Assembly (NCBI GenBank): GCA_900545215.1
Contig: UQXW01000036.1
Span: 1-23,556, forward strand
Direction: 5' to 3'
Source of the DNA: an uncultured Bacteroidota bacterium
GTDB taxonomy: Bacteria > Bacteroidota > Bacteroidia > Bacteroidales > P3
Length of the DNA: 23,556 bases
The notes under the pieces are model-generated. The model saw only the letters and a list, made by a program, of their open reading frames with translations, had not been told where the DNA came from and did not search any database. Positions 1 to 7,035 of the stretch are shown here, piece after piece. Made by a program: the position numbers and the translations under genes. How positions within the stretch are numbered: the first letter of the stretch is position 1; each line of letters opens with the position of its first letter.

Positions 1-1
1 T

Positions 2-27
2 GACGGTCGAAAAACGCCGTCTTTTTT
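2..27 (+). terminator. Possible intrinsic terminator at the window edge
   Basis: GACGG (2-6) pairs with CCGTC (17-21) around a 10-nt loop and is followed directly by six T (22-27). The stem is only 5 bp but the T run is clean. It would end transcription of a plus-strand gene lying left of the window. Inference from structure only. Confidence 0.4.
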
Positions 28-53
28 CAAGAAAACGAAGAGTTAGCAGTGCT

Positions 54-88
54 AAAACGAAGTCTTTCGAGTCAAAAGACTTCGTTTT
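54..88. repeat. Perfect 14-bp inverted repeat (hairpin)
   Basis: AAAACGAAGTCTTT (54-67) is exactly complementary to AAAGACTTCGTTTT (75-88) with a 7-nt loop. A stem with A4 on one side and T4 on the other is typical of a bidirectional terminator, though the stem is AT-rich. It could equally be a leftover of a mobile repeat. No gene overlaps it. Confidence 0.5.
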
Positions 89-364
89 CTTGCGAAAAAA
101 CGCCGTGTTTTCATTCGAGGCAATCTTCTTATCATTTTGAAAGTGCCGTTTTGCACGAAAATCACCTCAAAACACGAAAAAATTCCGTCGAAATTCTCTT
201 TTCATACTCTTGTTTCCTTATTAAGGAAATAATGATGTATATATTCTTGTTTTGCCAATTCGACAATAGCCATTACCGCACTTTCCGACCTCTTTTGAAG
301 AACTCTTCTATTTCTTCTTATAGAGAATATTCTCAAAAACATATTGACACGCCACATAGCTGCA
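89..364. other. Gene-free AT-rich stretch with two short palindromes
   Basis: No convincing reading frame. Two palindromes stand out: TTTCCTTA-T-TAAGGAAA at 213-229, and the perfect 12-bp GAGAATATTCTC at 323-334, which lies about 30 bp before the start of the decayed channel gene and could be the remains of its control region. The motif gaaaaacgccgt occurs twice (about 9-20 and 95-106). No TAnnTTTG box was found in front of the pseudogene. Confidence 0.4.
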
Positions 365-1159
365 ATGAAACAAAGAGTAATAAATTTCTTTCTCAACGAT
401 AAAATCATACTGACTTTCATCGTCATCAATTTATCACCATCTTTGTGCAAGAGAGCGGGTAGCGTTCTCCCGTGCTAACATACATAGATTGCGGAATATC
501 ATTGATATTTTTGATTTAAATGATTGTCAAGCATTATGTTTATGGAATAAAGGAATATTGAAAAGATGCTTGGAACAGATTTGATGGTATTCTTGTTCTG
601 GTAACAACATCTTCATTGTTGAACATGTTCATTTCCATGAATATGAATCTATCATTTTTAATGGTATTAAGAGTGCTTCGTGCATTCAAGATGTTCAGAA
701 TGATAAAGTTTTTCCCTAATATAGGAGCTATTACCGTGGGCTTGAAGCGAGCAATCAAAGATTCTTACAGTGTGTTCTTCGGTTTGTTTATTAATTGTAT
801 TTTCGCTCTTTAATTGCATCATGTTCGGCGAGGCTGCTCCGGAATATTTCTGCAATCCGATGGACAGCATTTATTCTGTCTTCAGACTGTTCACTGTGCG
901 GAGGGCTGGTATGAAATTTCCGATGCCATCTCTACCTATTAGATAGTTCGGAGTCAATAATTATTTTGGTGAAAGCTTTTCCATTCTGTTGATAATCGGC
1001 AGTATTTTGGGAATGTCGCTTATCAATTCCATATTTATAGATGCAATGGTAAGCGACAACAACGACGACTTAGAAGCCGAAGTCAAACGATTGGAAGAAA
1101 AAATAGACAAACCAACCGAAAAGATAACCGATTTGCAGAAAAACGATAGCTTACCCTGA
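365..1159 (+). pseudogene. Decayed voltage-gated-type ion channel (ion transporter family)
   Basis: Reading across frames recovers one channel protein of about 265 residues. The N-terminus starts MKQRVINFFLNDKIIL at 365. It continues as ITIFVQESG (433-459), then the S3-like KDAWNRFDGILVLV (562-603), the S4-like LRVLRAFKMFRMIKFF (about 667-714), a pore region with FGEAAPEYFCNP and RLFTV-EGWYEISDAI, a last membrane helix ILLIIGSILGMSL (983-1021) and a Glu/Lys-rich coiled-coil tail ending at TGA 1157-1159. That is the domain order of bacterial Ion_trans channels common in Bacteroidota. In-frame stops lie at TAG 460, TAA 517 (a GAA codon expected), TGA 559 (a TGG expected) and TAG 940. Frameshifts are needed near 430, 805, 899, 940-951 and 975. 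So many lesions exclude sequencing error. The gene is dead, but recently enough that the whole protein is still readable. Confidence 0.88.
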
Positions 1160-1312
1160 TAACACCGACGCAAAAAATGCACTTCTATTTTGAACTTACA
1201 TTCAACTCTGCAAATCTACGATTTTTATCTCACTCGGCGGGCTTTCCATACCGATACTTCGTATTCATCGGTATCACAATGAGATTTCAAAAGAACAAAT
1301 AACATATTATTA

Positions 1313-1345
1313 TTCGTCATACTTGCCACGAAGTATTTATCTTTG
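1313..1345 (+). promoter_or_regulatory. Promoter for proC cluster (Bacteroidota type)
   Basis: TATCTTTG at 1338-1345, followed by CA, matches the TAnnTTTG minus-7 box. A partial minus-33 element (TTCG, 1313-1316) lies 21 bp upstream. The box ends 27 bp before the chosen proC ATG, the same spacing as at other genes here. Confidence 0.6.
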
Positions 1346-1372
1346 CAACTGAAAAATCAAGATGCAATCATA

Positions 1373-2155
1373 ATGAATATAACCGTTATCGGAGCAGGCA
1401 ACATGGGTGGTGCTTTAATCAAAGGTTGGGCTAAGACCGGTAAACATTCGCTCACAATCACTGCTCGCACAGAACAAACTTTGAGTCGTTTCAGAAACGA
1501 TTTTCCGAATATCAAAATATCTCTCGATAATGTGAAAGCGGTAAAGGGAGCCGACGTTATTGTGCTTGCGGTCAAGCCTTGGCTCATAGAAGAAGTGATA
1601 ATGCAGATACGAGATTCAATTAACTTCGATGAACAAATGATATTGTCCGTTGCGGCAAATGTCTTCACCGATACTCTTCGCTCATACTTCGGGAACAAGA
1701 CAACAAAGGTATTCTATGTCATGCCTAACATTGCTGCGGAGTTCAACGAGAGTATGACCTTTCTTGCTCCTGCCGAAGGAGTGAGGGCTGATACCATAAA
1801 TATAATAGAAGAGTTATTGCTGCTTTTGGGTAAGGTGAAAGTGTGCAAAGAACAAGAGGTTGCAGCAGGCAACATGCTTTCCGGCTGCGGTATCGCTTAC
1901 ATCATGCGGTTCATTCATGCCATGACCGAAGGCGGTGTCGAGATGGGGCTATACCCTGAAGAGGCTCGGCTGATTACCATGCAAGCCATGAAAGGAGCTG
2001 TGTCCTTCCTTGAAGGAACAGGCATACACCCTGCCGTCGCAATAGACAAAGTAACGACACCGGGAGGTTTGACCATCAGAGGATTGAACGAACTCGACCA
2101 TGCAGGCTTCAATTCTGCCGTCATCAGATGTCTCAAAGCCGGTCTTGAAAAATAA
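1373..2155 (+). CDS. proC: Pyrroline-5-carboxylate reductase
   Basis: Catalyses the last step of proline synthesis, reducing 1-pyrroline-5-carboxylate to proline with NAD(P)H in the cytosol. The 260-residue protein is of normal family length. The N-terminus carries the Rossmann motif VIGAGNMGGAL, followed by ADVIVLAVKPW, and the C-terminal dimerisation domain has the family signature around TTPGGLTIRGL near residues 223-233. The start was set at ATG 1373 because the Rossmann strand begins immediately after it. An upstream in-frame TTG at 1343 would lie inside the promoter box. It is first in a plus-strand cluster with a small frameshifted gene, an HTH_42 protein and recQ. No other proline genes are nearby, so its place here is probably not functional grouping. 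Confidence 0.95.
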   Translation: MNITVIGAGNMGGALIKGWAKTGKHSLTITARTEQTLSRFRNDFPNIKISLDNVKAVKGADVIVLAVKPWLIEEVIMQIRDSINFDEQMILSVAANVFTDTLRSYFGNKTTKVFYVMPNIAAEFNESMTFLAPAEGVRADTINIIEELLLLLGKVKVCKEQEVAAGNMLSGCGIAYIMRFIHAMTEGGVEMGLYPEEARLITMQAMKGAVSFLEGTGIHPAVAIDKVTTPGGLTIRGLNELDHAGFNSAVIRCLKAGLEK

Positions 2156-2174
2156 CCGAACAAAACAATTCGAA

Positions 2175-2367
2175 ATGAGAAAGAAACAAGAACACTGTGC
2201 CGACTGTGCAATGAGAAAAAAAGTATGACCGCTCACCGAAGTCTCTCCTCAGACGCTTTTGGCGTTGGCATATCGACTTCTGTCCGGGTTGGAAAGCATA
2301 TTTCACAAACCTTGACGAAGATGAAAAAGCCGTGTTGAGGGACAAATACCGCTTCACAAAATATTAA
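2175..2367 (+). pseudogene. Small Cys/Trp-rich conserved protein, interrupted by a frameshift in an A7 tract
   Basis: An ATG at 2175 opens a frame reading MRKKQEHCADCAMRKK that stops at TGA 2226. Skipping one A in the seven-A run (2216-2222) joins it to the frame KYDRSPKSLLRRFW, RWHIDFCPGWKAYF and DKYRFTKY, ending at TAA 2365-2367. The joined product is about 63 residues with two N-terminal Cys in a CxxC-like arrangement and four Trp. I recall similar short proteins with a W-W-H-FCPGWK core in Bacteroidota but cannot verify that here. The second frame has no start of its own. The gene sits 19 nt after proC and 3 nt before the next gene, so it was built into this operon. It may be a sequencing error, a true mutation, or expressed by slippage on the A run. 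Confidence 0.6.
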
Positions 2368-2370
2368 ACA

Positions 2371-3420
2371 ATGAATCCTATCGCCATACGTCTCCTTTCG
2401 CAACAACTTGCCTGCCCGCAGTTCTTGACACCCTCCGAAGTGGTATCTCATCTTTGTGCAATGCAGGCTCAGGACTACCGCATGGTAAGATGGGCTGTGC
2501 TTTCGAGAACCAAGAATGCTTCGGCGGAAACATTCCGAAAGGCATACGACAGCGGTGAAATCATACGTCTGCATTTGCTCAGGGGTACTTGGCAACTCGT
2601 TTCGGGTAAGGATTATTGGTGGTTACTCTCACTCTGTGCATCAAGGGCGGAAGCCGTAATCAAAGGATGGATGAAGTCGAACAAGATAACAATAGAAGAC
2701 AAGGAGTTGTACTCAATCCGTGAAATATTTGTTCGGACAGCCGAAGCGAAAGGCAACGTAACCAAAAACGACTTGGTCGAAGCCTTGGCTGAAAAAGACA
2801 TCAAGATGGACAACCACAGGCTTTCATACCACATACGCATGTCGGAACTTAGCGGAACGCTGTGCAGCGAAGACCTTTCTCCCATGCAGGCAACCTATAC
2901 CTTGGCAGAAAACAAGATAAAACATACACCGGCTTTGGAAAGAGACGAAATGCTTCAACTCCTTGCCGACAAATATTTCCGCAGCCACTCGCCTGCCACG
3001 TTTGAAGATTTTGTCCGGTGGTCGGGAATGAGCGTTTCGGACTGTCAAAAAGCCGTATCGCTGCTCGGAAACGAACTGACAAAAGAACAATGGAAAGGTT
3101 ATAATTTCTATCTGCATACTTCATGTCGTACAAGAGGCTTCCGAAAAGGCAGTTCTCTTCTCTTGGCTCCATACGATGAATATCTTATAGGTTACAAAAG
3201 CCGAGAACTCGCCATCAAGCCGGAACATTTCCACCACGCCTATACCAACAACGGCATTTTCTTCCCCGTCATCGCCCATGAAGGTATCATCTGTGGCAAA
3301 TGGTCTCCATGGGAGAAAAAATTAAAAACCACATACTTCATTCCAAACGCAAACGAACCCTGTCTCAAAGAGCAATATAACACATTCGACACCTTGAAAG
3401 CAGAAATCAAAAAGCCATGA
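2371..3420 (+). CDS. Winged-helix HTH_42 (AlkZ/YcaQ-like) DNA glycosylase homologue
   Basis: A 349-residue protein of the HTH_42 family (Pfam PF06224). Characterised members (Streptomyces AlkZ, E. coli YcaQ/AlkX) excise bulky alkylated bases and unhook interstrand crosslinks. The N-terminal third carries the family pattern SEVVSHLCAMQAQDY, then IIRLHLLRGTWQLV (about residues 64-77) and KDYWWLL. Q32-A33-Q34 falls where family members have the catalytic QxQ or QxD motif, placing this protein with the AlkZ-like QxQ group. The rest is consistent with further winged-helix repeats and a C-terminal barrel-like part. The start is ATG 2371, three bases after the preceding small gene. The last 4 bases (ATGA) overlap the recQ start, so translation of the two is probably coupled. 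The DNA-repair role is inferred from family and neighbour; the actual substrate is unknown. Confidence 0.8.
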   Translation: MNPIAIRLLSQQLACPQFLTPSEVVSHLCAMQAQDYRMVRWAVLSRTKNASAETFRKAYDSGEIIRLHLLRGTWQLVSGKDYWWLLSLCASRAEAVIKGWMKSNKITIEDKELYSIREIFVRTAEAKGNVTKNDLVEALAEKDIKMDNHRLSYHIRMSELSGTLCSEDLSPMQATYTLAENKIKHTPALERDEMLQLLADKYFRSHSPATFEDFVRWSGMSVSDCQKAVSLLGNELTKEQWKGYNFYLHTSCRTRGFRKGSSLLLAPYDEYLIGYKSRELAIKPEHFHHAYTNNGIFFPVIAHEGIICGKWSPWEKKLKTTYFIPNANEPCLKEQYNTFDTLKAEIKKP

Positions 3421-5903
3421 CAACACAAGAAGCATTAAAGAAATATTTTGGCTACAACGACTTCCGACCATTACAGGAAGACATCATTCAACATATCATT
3501 AACCATAAAGGCTGTCTTGTCTTAATGCCGACAGGCGGAGGAAAAAGCATCTGCTATCAACTGCCCGCATTGATGATGGAAGGAACTGCTGTTGTTGTTT
3601 CGCCACTCATCTCTCTTATGAAAGACCAAGTTGAAAGACTTCGTGCCAACGGTATAGCAGCTGTCACAATGAACAGCAGTTTTTCGGAAATGGAAAATCA
3701 AAATATTGCCATACATGCCATACGTGGCGAATATAAATTATTGTATATTTCTCCTGAGAAATTGCTTTCCGAAATGGAATATGGCTTTTTGAGACCTTCA
3801 ACAGAGAGCATATTGAAAATAAATATGTTTGCAATAGATGAAGCACATTGTATTTCTCAGTGGGGACATGACTTCAGACCCGAATATACACAACTCGGAC
3901 GACTGAAAGAAAACTTTCCAAATGTACCTATTGCAGCTTTCACCGCTACAGCAGACAAAGTAACGCAAGAAGACATTGTTCAACAACTCCATATCTCCGA
4001 CAGTCTAACAAACGAAGCGAAAATATTCATTTCATCGTTTGATCGTCCGAACCTCTCACTTGACATTCGCAGAGGTTATTCTGCAAAAGACAAACTTCGC
4101 TATTTGTTGGCTCTTATCAATCGTCACCCACACGAAAGTGGCATCATTTATTGTCTCAGCAGAAAGACCACAGAAAATATAGCGGGAAAATTACAAGGAA
4201 ATGGCATTCGAGCCAAGGCTTACCATGCAGGTCTTTCCTCTTTTCAAAGAAATGAAGTGCAAGAAGATTTCATCAATGATAAAATTGACGTTGTATGCGC
4301 TACCATTGCTTTTGGTATGGGCATAGACAAGAGCAATGTTCGCTATGTTGTACACTACAATCTTCCAAAAAGCATTGAAAGCTACTATCAGGAAATAGGT
4401 CGTGGCGGCAGAGACGGGCTGCCGTGTGAAACAGTCTTGTTTTACAACATTAGCGATGTCATAACATTGAGAAAATTTGCAGGAGAAAGCGGACAACAAT
4501 ACATCAACGAAGAAAAGTTGAAATACGTGCAAAAATATGCTGAAAGCCAAATCTGCCGAAGAAGAATACTTCTCAATTACTTTGGAGAAACAATGAACCA
4601 CGACTGCGGCAACTGTGATGTATGCAAAAATCCGCCACAGCGATTCGATGGCACAATATTAGTACAAAAAGCCCTCTCGGCAATAGTGCGTACACGACAG
4701 CAAGTCAACTTCCGTCTTCTCATCAACATTCTGCGAGGTTCAAACACTCAAGAATTACTTCAATACGACTTTCAGAAGTTAAAAACTTACGGCTGTGGTA
4801 ACGACATTTCTTTTAATGATTGGCAGGACTATCTCATGCAAATGCTGCATTTGGGATATATTGAAATTGATTATAAAAACAAATCACACATCAAGACAAC
4901 CCCACAAGGCGAAGATGTACTCTACGGCAGAACACGAGCAAAACTTGCGGTTATTACTCACGAAGACTTCTCCACAAAAGATAAAAAACATAAACTTCGA
5001 CCCGAACACTTCTCCGCCTCGGATGAAGACGAGAACATGAGATTATTTGAAAAGTTGAAACAACTGCGCAGGCAATTAGCCACAGAAAGAAACGTTCCTC
5101 CATACATTATATTTGGAGATAACACTCTGCACAGTTTAGCTACATTAAAACCCGAAACACGCCTTGCATTTAGTTCAATCGTAGGTGTCGGCACACACAA
5201 ACAAGAAACTTTCGGTACAACTTTTGTCAAATTCATTCGTTCATACAAAGGTCTCTCCATTGATGAAACTGAAGAGTGGAATAATTTATCGGATGATACA
5301 CAAAAAACTATAACAACTTCAAAATCCAAATTACAAAAGGACTTTATCACATTTCAAGGGACAAAGTATTACATTGACAGTTCGATACTTTATTCAATTA
5401 AATGGCGTCAGGCTTGTGAGCATGTAGGCAAAGATATGTATTACAATTTATGGGAAAATAGTTATTACCCGATGACGAGGTATATACCCCAAGACACAGA
5501 TAATCGTGATACAGTTGTGAAACGTTTTTCAGAAATTATCACCGCAGTCTATGCCGTAACGGTTTCTCCGGATTTTCAATGGGTGGAAATACCTCTACGC
5601 ATAGAATACGACATGAATGGAAACCCGGTACACTCTCTGAGATGTAACTCATTCGAAGATGGTCTTAAACAATTAAAGCAATTCATTGAACAAAACGGTC
5701 ATTTCCCTTTTGCCGGCAGCAGTGAGTACGAATGTTCTCTCCGCCGATGGATGCATAAAATAACACGAGGTGTTATGCACTTGACCGACAATCAACAAAC
5801 AGAATACGACAACATGATGAAAGCATTTGAACACATACCTAAGAACCGCATAGGATGGGAAAAATCGAATAAAGACGCTCTGAACATACGCACATCACAA
5901 TAA
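3417..5903 (+). CDS. recQ: ATP-dependent DNA helicase RecQ with extended C-terminus
   Basis: A 3'-5' superfamily 2 DNA helicase of recombination and fork repair. Domains in order: helicase core 1 with Walker A PTGGGKS (K43) and DEAH at 141-144 followed by the RecQ aromatic loop CISQWGHDFRPEY; core 2 with YYQEIGRGGRDG near 323-334; four zinc-binding Cys at 380, 397, 400 and 403; an RQC winged helix to about 510; and an HRDC domain at about 540-612 (PPYIIFGDNTLHSLA). At 828 residues it is longer than usual for RecQ (about 600-730). The extra ~210 residues include a segment near 745-805 with FIEQNGHFPF and LRRWMH spaced like a helicase-associated (HA) repeat. The start ATG lies inside the last codons of the upstream glycosylase homologue (4-nt overlap). 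No obvious T-tailed terminator hairpin follows the stop. Confidence 0.93.
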   Translation: MTTQEALKKYFGYNDFRPLQEDIIQHIINHKGCLVLMPTGGGKSICYQLPALMMEGTAVVVSPLISLMKDQVERLRANGIAAVTMNSSFSEMENQNIAIHAIRGEYKLLYISPEKLLSEMEYGFLRPSTESILKINMFAIDEAHCISQWGHDFRPEYTQLGRLKENFPNVPIAAFTATADKVTQEDIVQQLHISDSLTNEAKIFISSFDRPNLSLDIRRGYSAKDKLRYLLALINRHPHESGIIYCLSRKTTENIAGKLQGNGIRAKAYHAGLSSFQRNEVQEDFINDKIDVVCATIAFGMGIDKSNVRYVVHYNLPKSIESYYQEIGRGGRDGLPCETVLFYNISDVITLRKFAGESGQQYINEEKLKYVQKYAESQICRRRILLNYFGETMNHDCGNCDVCKNPPQRFDGTILVQKALSAIVRTRQQVNFRLLINILRGSNTQELLQYDFQKLKTYGCGNDISFNDWQDYLMQMLHLGYIEIDYKNKSHIKTTPQGEDVLYGRTRAKLAVITHEDFSTKDKKHKLRPEHFSASDEDENMRLFEKLKQLRRQLATERNVPPYIIFGDNTLHSLATLKPETRLAFSSIVGVGTHKQETFGTTFVKFIRSYKGLSIDETEEWNNLSDDTQKTITTSKSKLQKDFITFQGTKYYIDSSILYSIKWRQACEHVGKDMYYNLWENSYYPMTRYIPQDTDNRDTVVKRFSEIITAVYAVTVSPDFQWVEIPLRIEYDMNGNPVHSLRCNSFEDGLKQLKQFIEQNGHFPFAGSSEYECSLRRWMHKITRGVMHLTDNQQTEYDNMMKAFEHIPKNRIGWEKSNKDALNIRTSQ

Positions 5904-6436
5904 ATACCAAAAGCAGAAAACAAATAACCAATTTCTTATGCTGAACAAAAGACTATTTGCCTCAGATAAAGTTCGTTGGCTATTTTTTTGTTTCGAGGTA
6001 GTCATCGACTATTGTAAAAAAAATAATCCATTATATCATATAGTATTCGTCTCTTAATTTCTTTCCAATCGTTTTGTCCTGAAATGGAAATCTTTCTTTC
6101 ACACTCTTAATCGCATTTTGCGTCATTTTTTTTTGCACTTCACAACAATCATATTCGACAAAACAATATTTCATAGTACATCTCATAGTACGAATCTGTT
6201 GAGAAGAGTAAATCGATAAGAACCTTACATAAACTATCGAACTTTTATTGCGATGTATGAACTATGTTGCAGAATAAAAATCAGTAATTTATTGTGGTCT
6301 GTCAAAAATTTGGAGAATATTATGGAGAAAACAAATTTGACTGTTGCTTAAACAAGCAAATGGATGCCGAAACCGGTTTCGGAAAATCATTAAGCTCTTT
6401 GCCGGCAGCTTTTGAATAGTGCGTTCACGAAGTCAA
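5904..6436. other. Gene-free AT-rich region after recQ
   Basis: About 530 bp with no supportable reading frame on either strand. It contains poly-A and poly-T runs, a direct repeat TCATAGTAC at 6171-6179 and 6183-6191 (12-bp period), and a 16-bp palindrome at 6367-6382, listed separately. No tRNA-like folding or promoter box was seen. It may be remains of a lost gene, but nothing is recognisable in translation. Confidence 0.4.
6367..6382. repeat. Perfect 16-bp palindrome
   Basis: CCGAAACCGGTTTCGG is fully self-complementary, GC-richer than its surroundings, and could fold as a 6-bp stem with a CCGG loop or serve as a dimeric protein site. It lies about 70 bp beyond the terminator of the minus-strand metal operon. 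Function unknown. Confidence 0.5.
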
Positions 6437-6472
6437 GAAAAAACGGGAGAAAAGCATCTCGCCTTTCTCCCG
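6437..6472 (-). terminator. Intrinsic terminator of the receptor/metal-binding operon
   Basis: On the minus strand CGGGAGAAA (6472-6464) pairs with TTTCTCCCG (6452-6444) around a loop of about 11 nt, followed by a T run (6443-6438). It starts about 40 nt after the TAA of the last gene (6511-6513). Confidence 0.85.
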
Positions 6473-6510
6473 TCTCACTAAAAAAAATTACAATCTGAAA
6501 AGAATAATGA

Positions 6511-6918
6511 TTATTTCTTGTCGTGATTGTGTCCGCAACCTTCTCCATGTTCATGGGAATGACCATGCGAACATCCGCTTTCGATTCCCTTGGCTGTATT
6601 CTTGCAACACGTAGGCAATTTCTCGATTGCTCTTTTGTTTGCTTTGAAATTAGGGGTTTCAAAGCCTGCCTTTGCCAAGGCTTTCTCGATTTTTTCCTGA
6701 CTTGTTTTGTTTTCCTTGTACGTTACCAAGACAGACTTGGTAACACTGTTGATTTGAAAACTCTCCACTCCCTTTTCGTATGCAAGAGTCTTCTCTATAA
6801 TCGGGTCTGACTCCTCGCAACAATACTTCGGCAAGGATATTTGCACTGTTCTTTCCTGTGCCATTACGCCTATTGCTCCAATGAGGGCAAAGAGGCAAAA
6901 CATCAAAACTTTCTTCAT
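6511..6918 (-). CDS. Secreted HMA-like metal-binding protein with His/Cys-rich tail
   Basis: A 135-residue exported protein. Residues 1-20 form a signal peptide (MKKVLMFCLFALIG, ending VMA-Q). Residues about 24-90 resemble a heavy-metal-associated (HMA) ferredoxin-like domain: the late part, GVESF, VLVTYKEN, IEKALAKAGFET, is canonical. The usual MxCxxC loop is replaced by YCCEES, giving a vicinal Cys pair (C33-C34) and Ser (S37) where the second Cys is expected. A second CC pair lies at 104-105, and the last 20 residues hold six His and two Cys, a likely metal-binding tail. It follows the TonB-dependent receptor by 117 nt on the same strand and precedes the terminator at 6437. Probable role: periplasmic binding or buffering of copper, zinc or a similar metal. 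The metal cannot be told from sequence. Confidence 0.82.
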   Translation of the reverse strand: MKKVLMFCLFALIGAIGVMAQERTVQISLPKYCCEESDPIIEKTLAYEKGVESFQINSVTKSVLVTYKENKTSQEKIEKALAKAGFETPNFKANKRAIEKLPTCCKNTAKGIESGCSHGHSHEHGEGCGHNHDKK

Positions 6919-6955
6919 TGCTTCTTATTTTTCTCGTTAATTATTTCGTTTCTCC

Positions 6956-6990
6956 CAAACGACGTTTCAGTAGTAACAAAACGACGTTTG
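6956..6990. repeat. Twin AAACGACGTTT elements, 22 bp apart, between receptor and metal-binding gene
   Basis: AAACGACGTTT occurs at 6957-6967 and 6979-6989. Each copy is itself palindromic (AAACG-A-CGTTT) and the copies lie exactly two helical turns apart. Together, 6956-6967 and 6979-6990 also form a 12-bp hairpin with one central mismatch and an 11-nt loop. It could be an operator pair or an RNA processing/attenuation hairpin separating the two cistrons. Confidence 0.6.
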
Positions 6991-7035
6991 AAAAATTTCT
7001 TTCGGTCTTTTTCTTTCGGCGTTTCATCAGACCGC

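Noticed and set aside
1343..1372. Earlier TTG start for proC
   Set aside because: It overlaps the minus-7 box, and the added ten residues precede the Rossmann strand, where the family has none.
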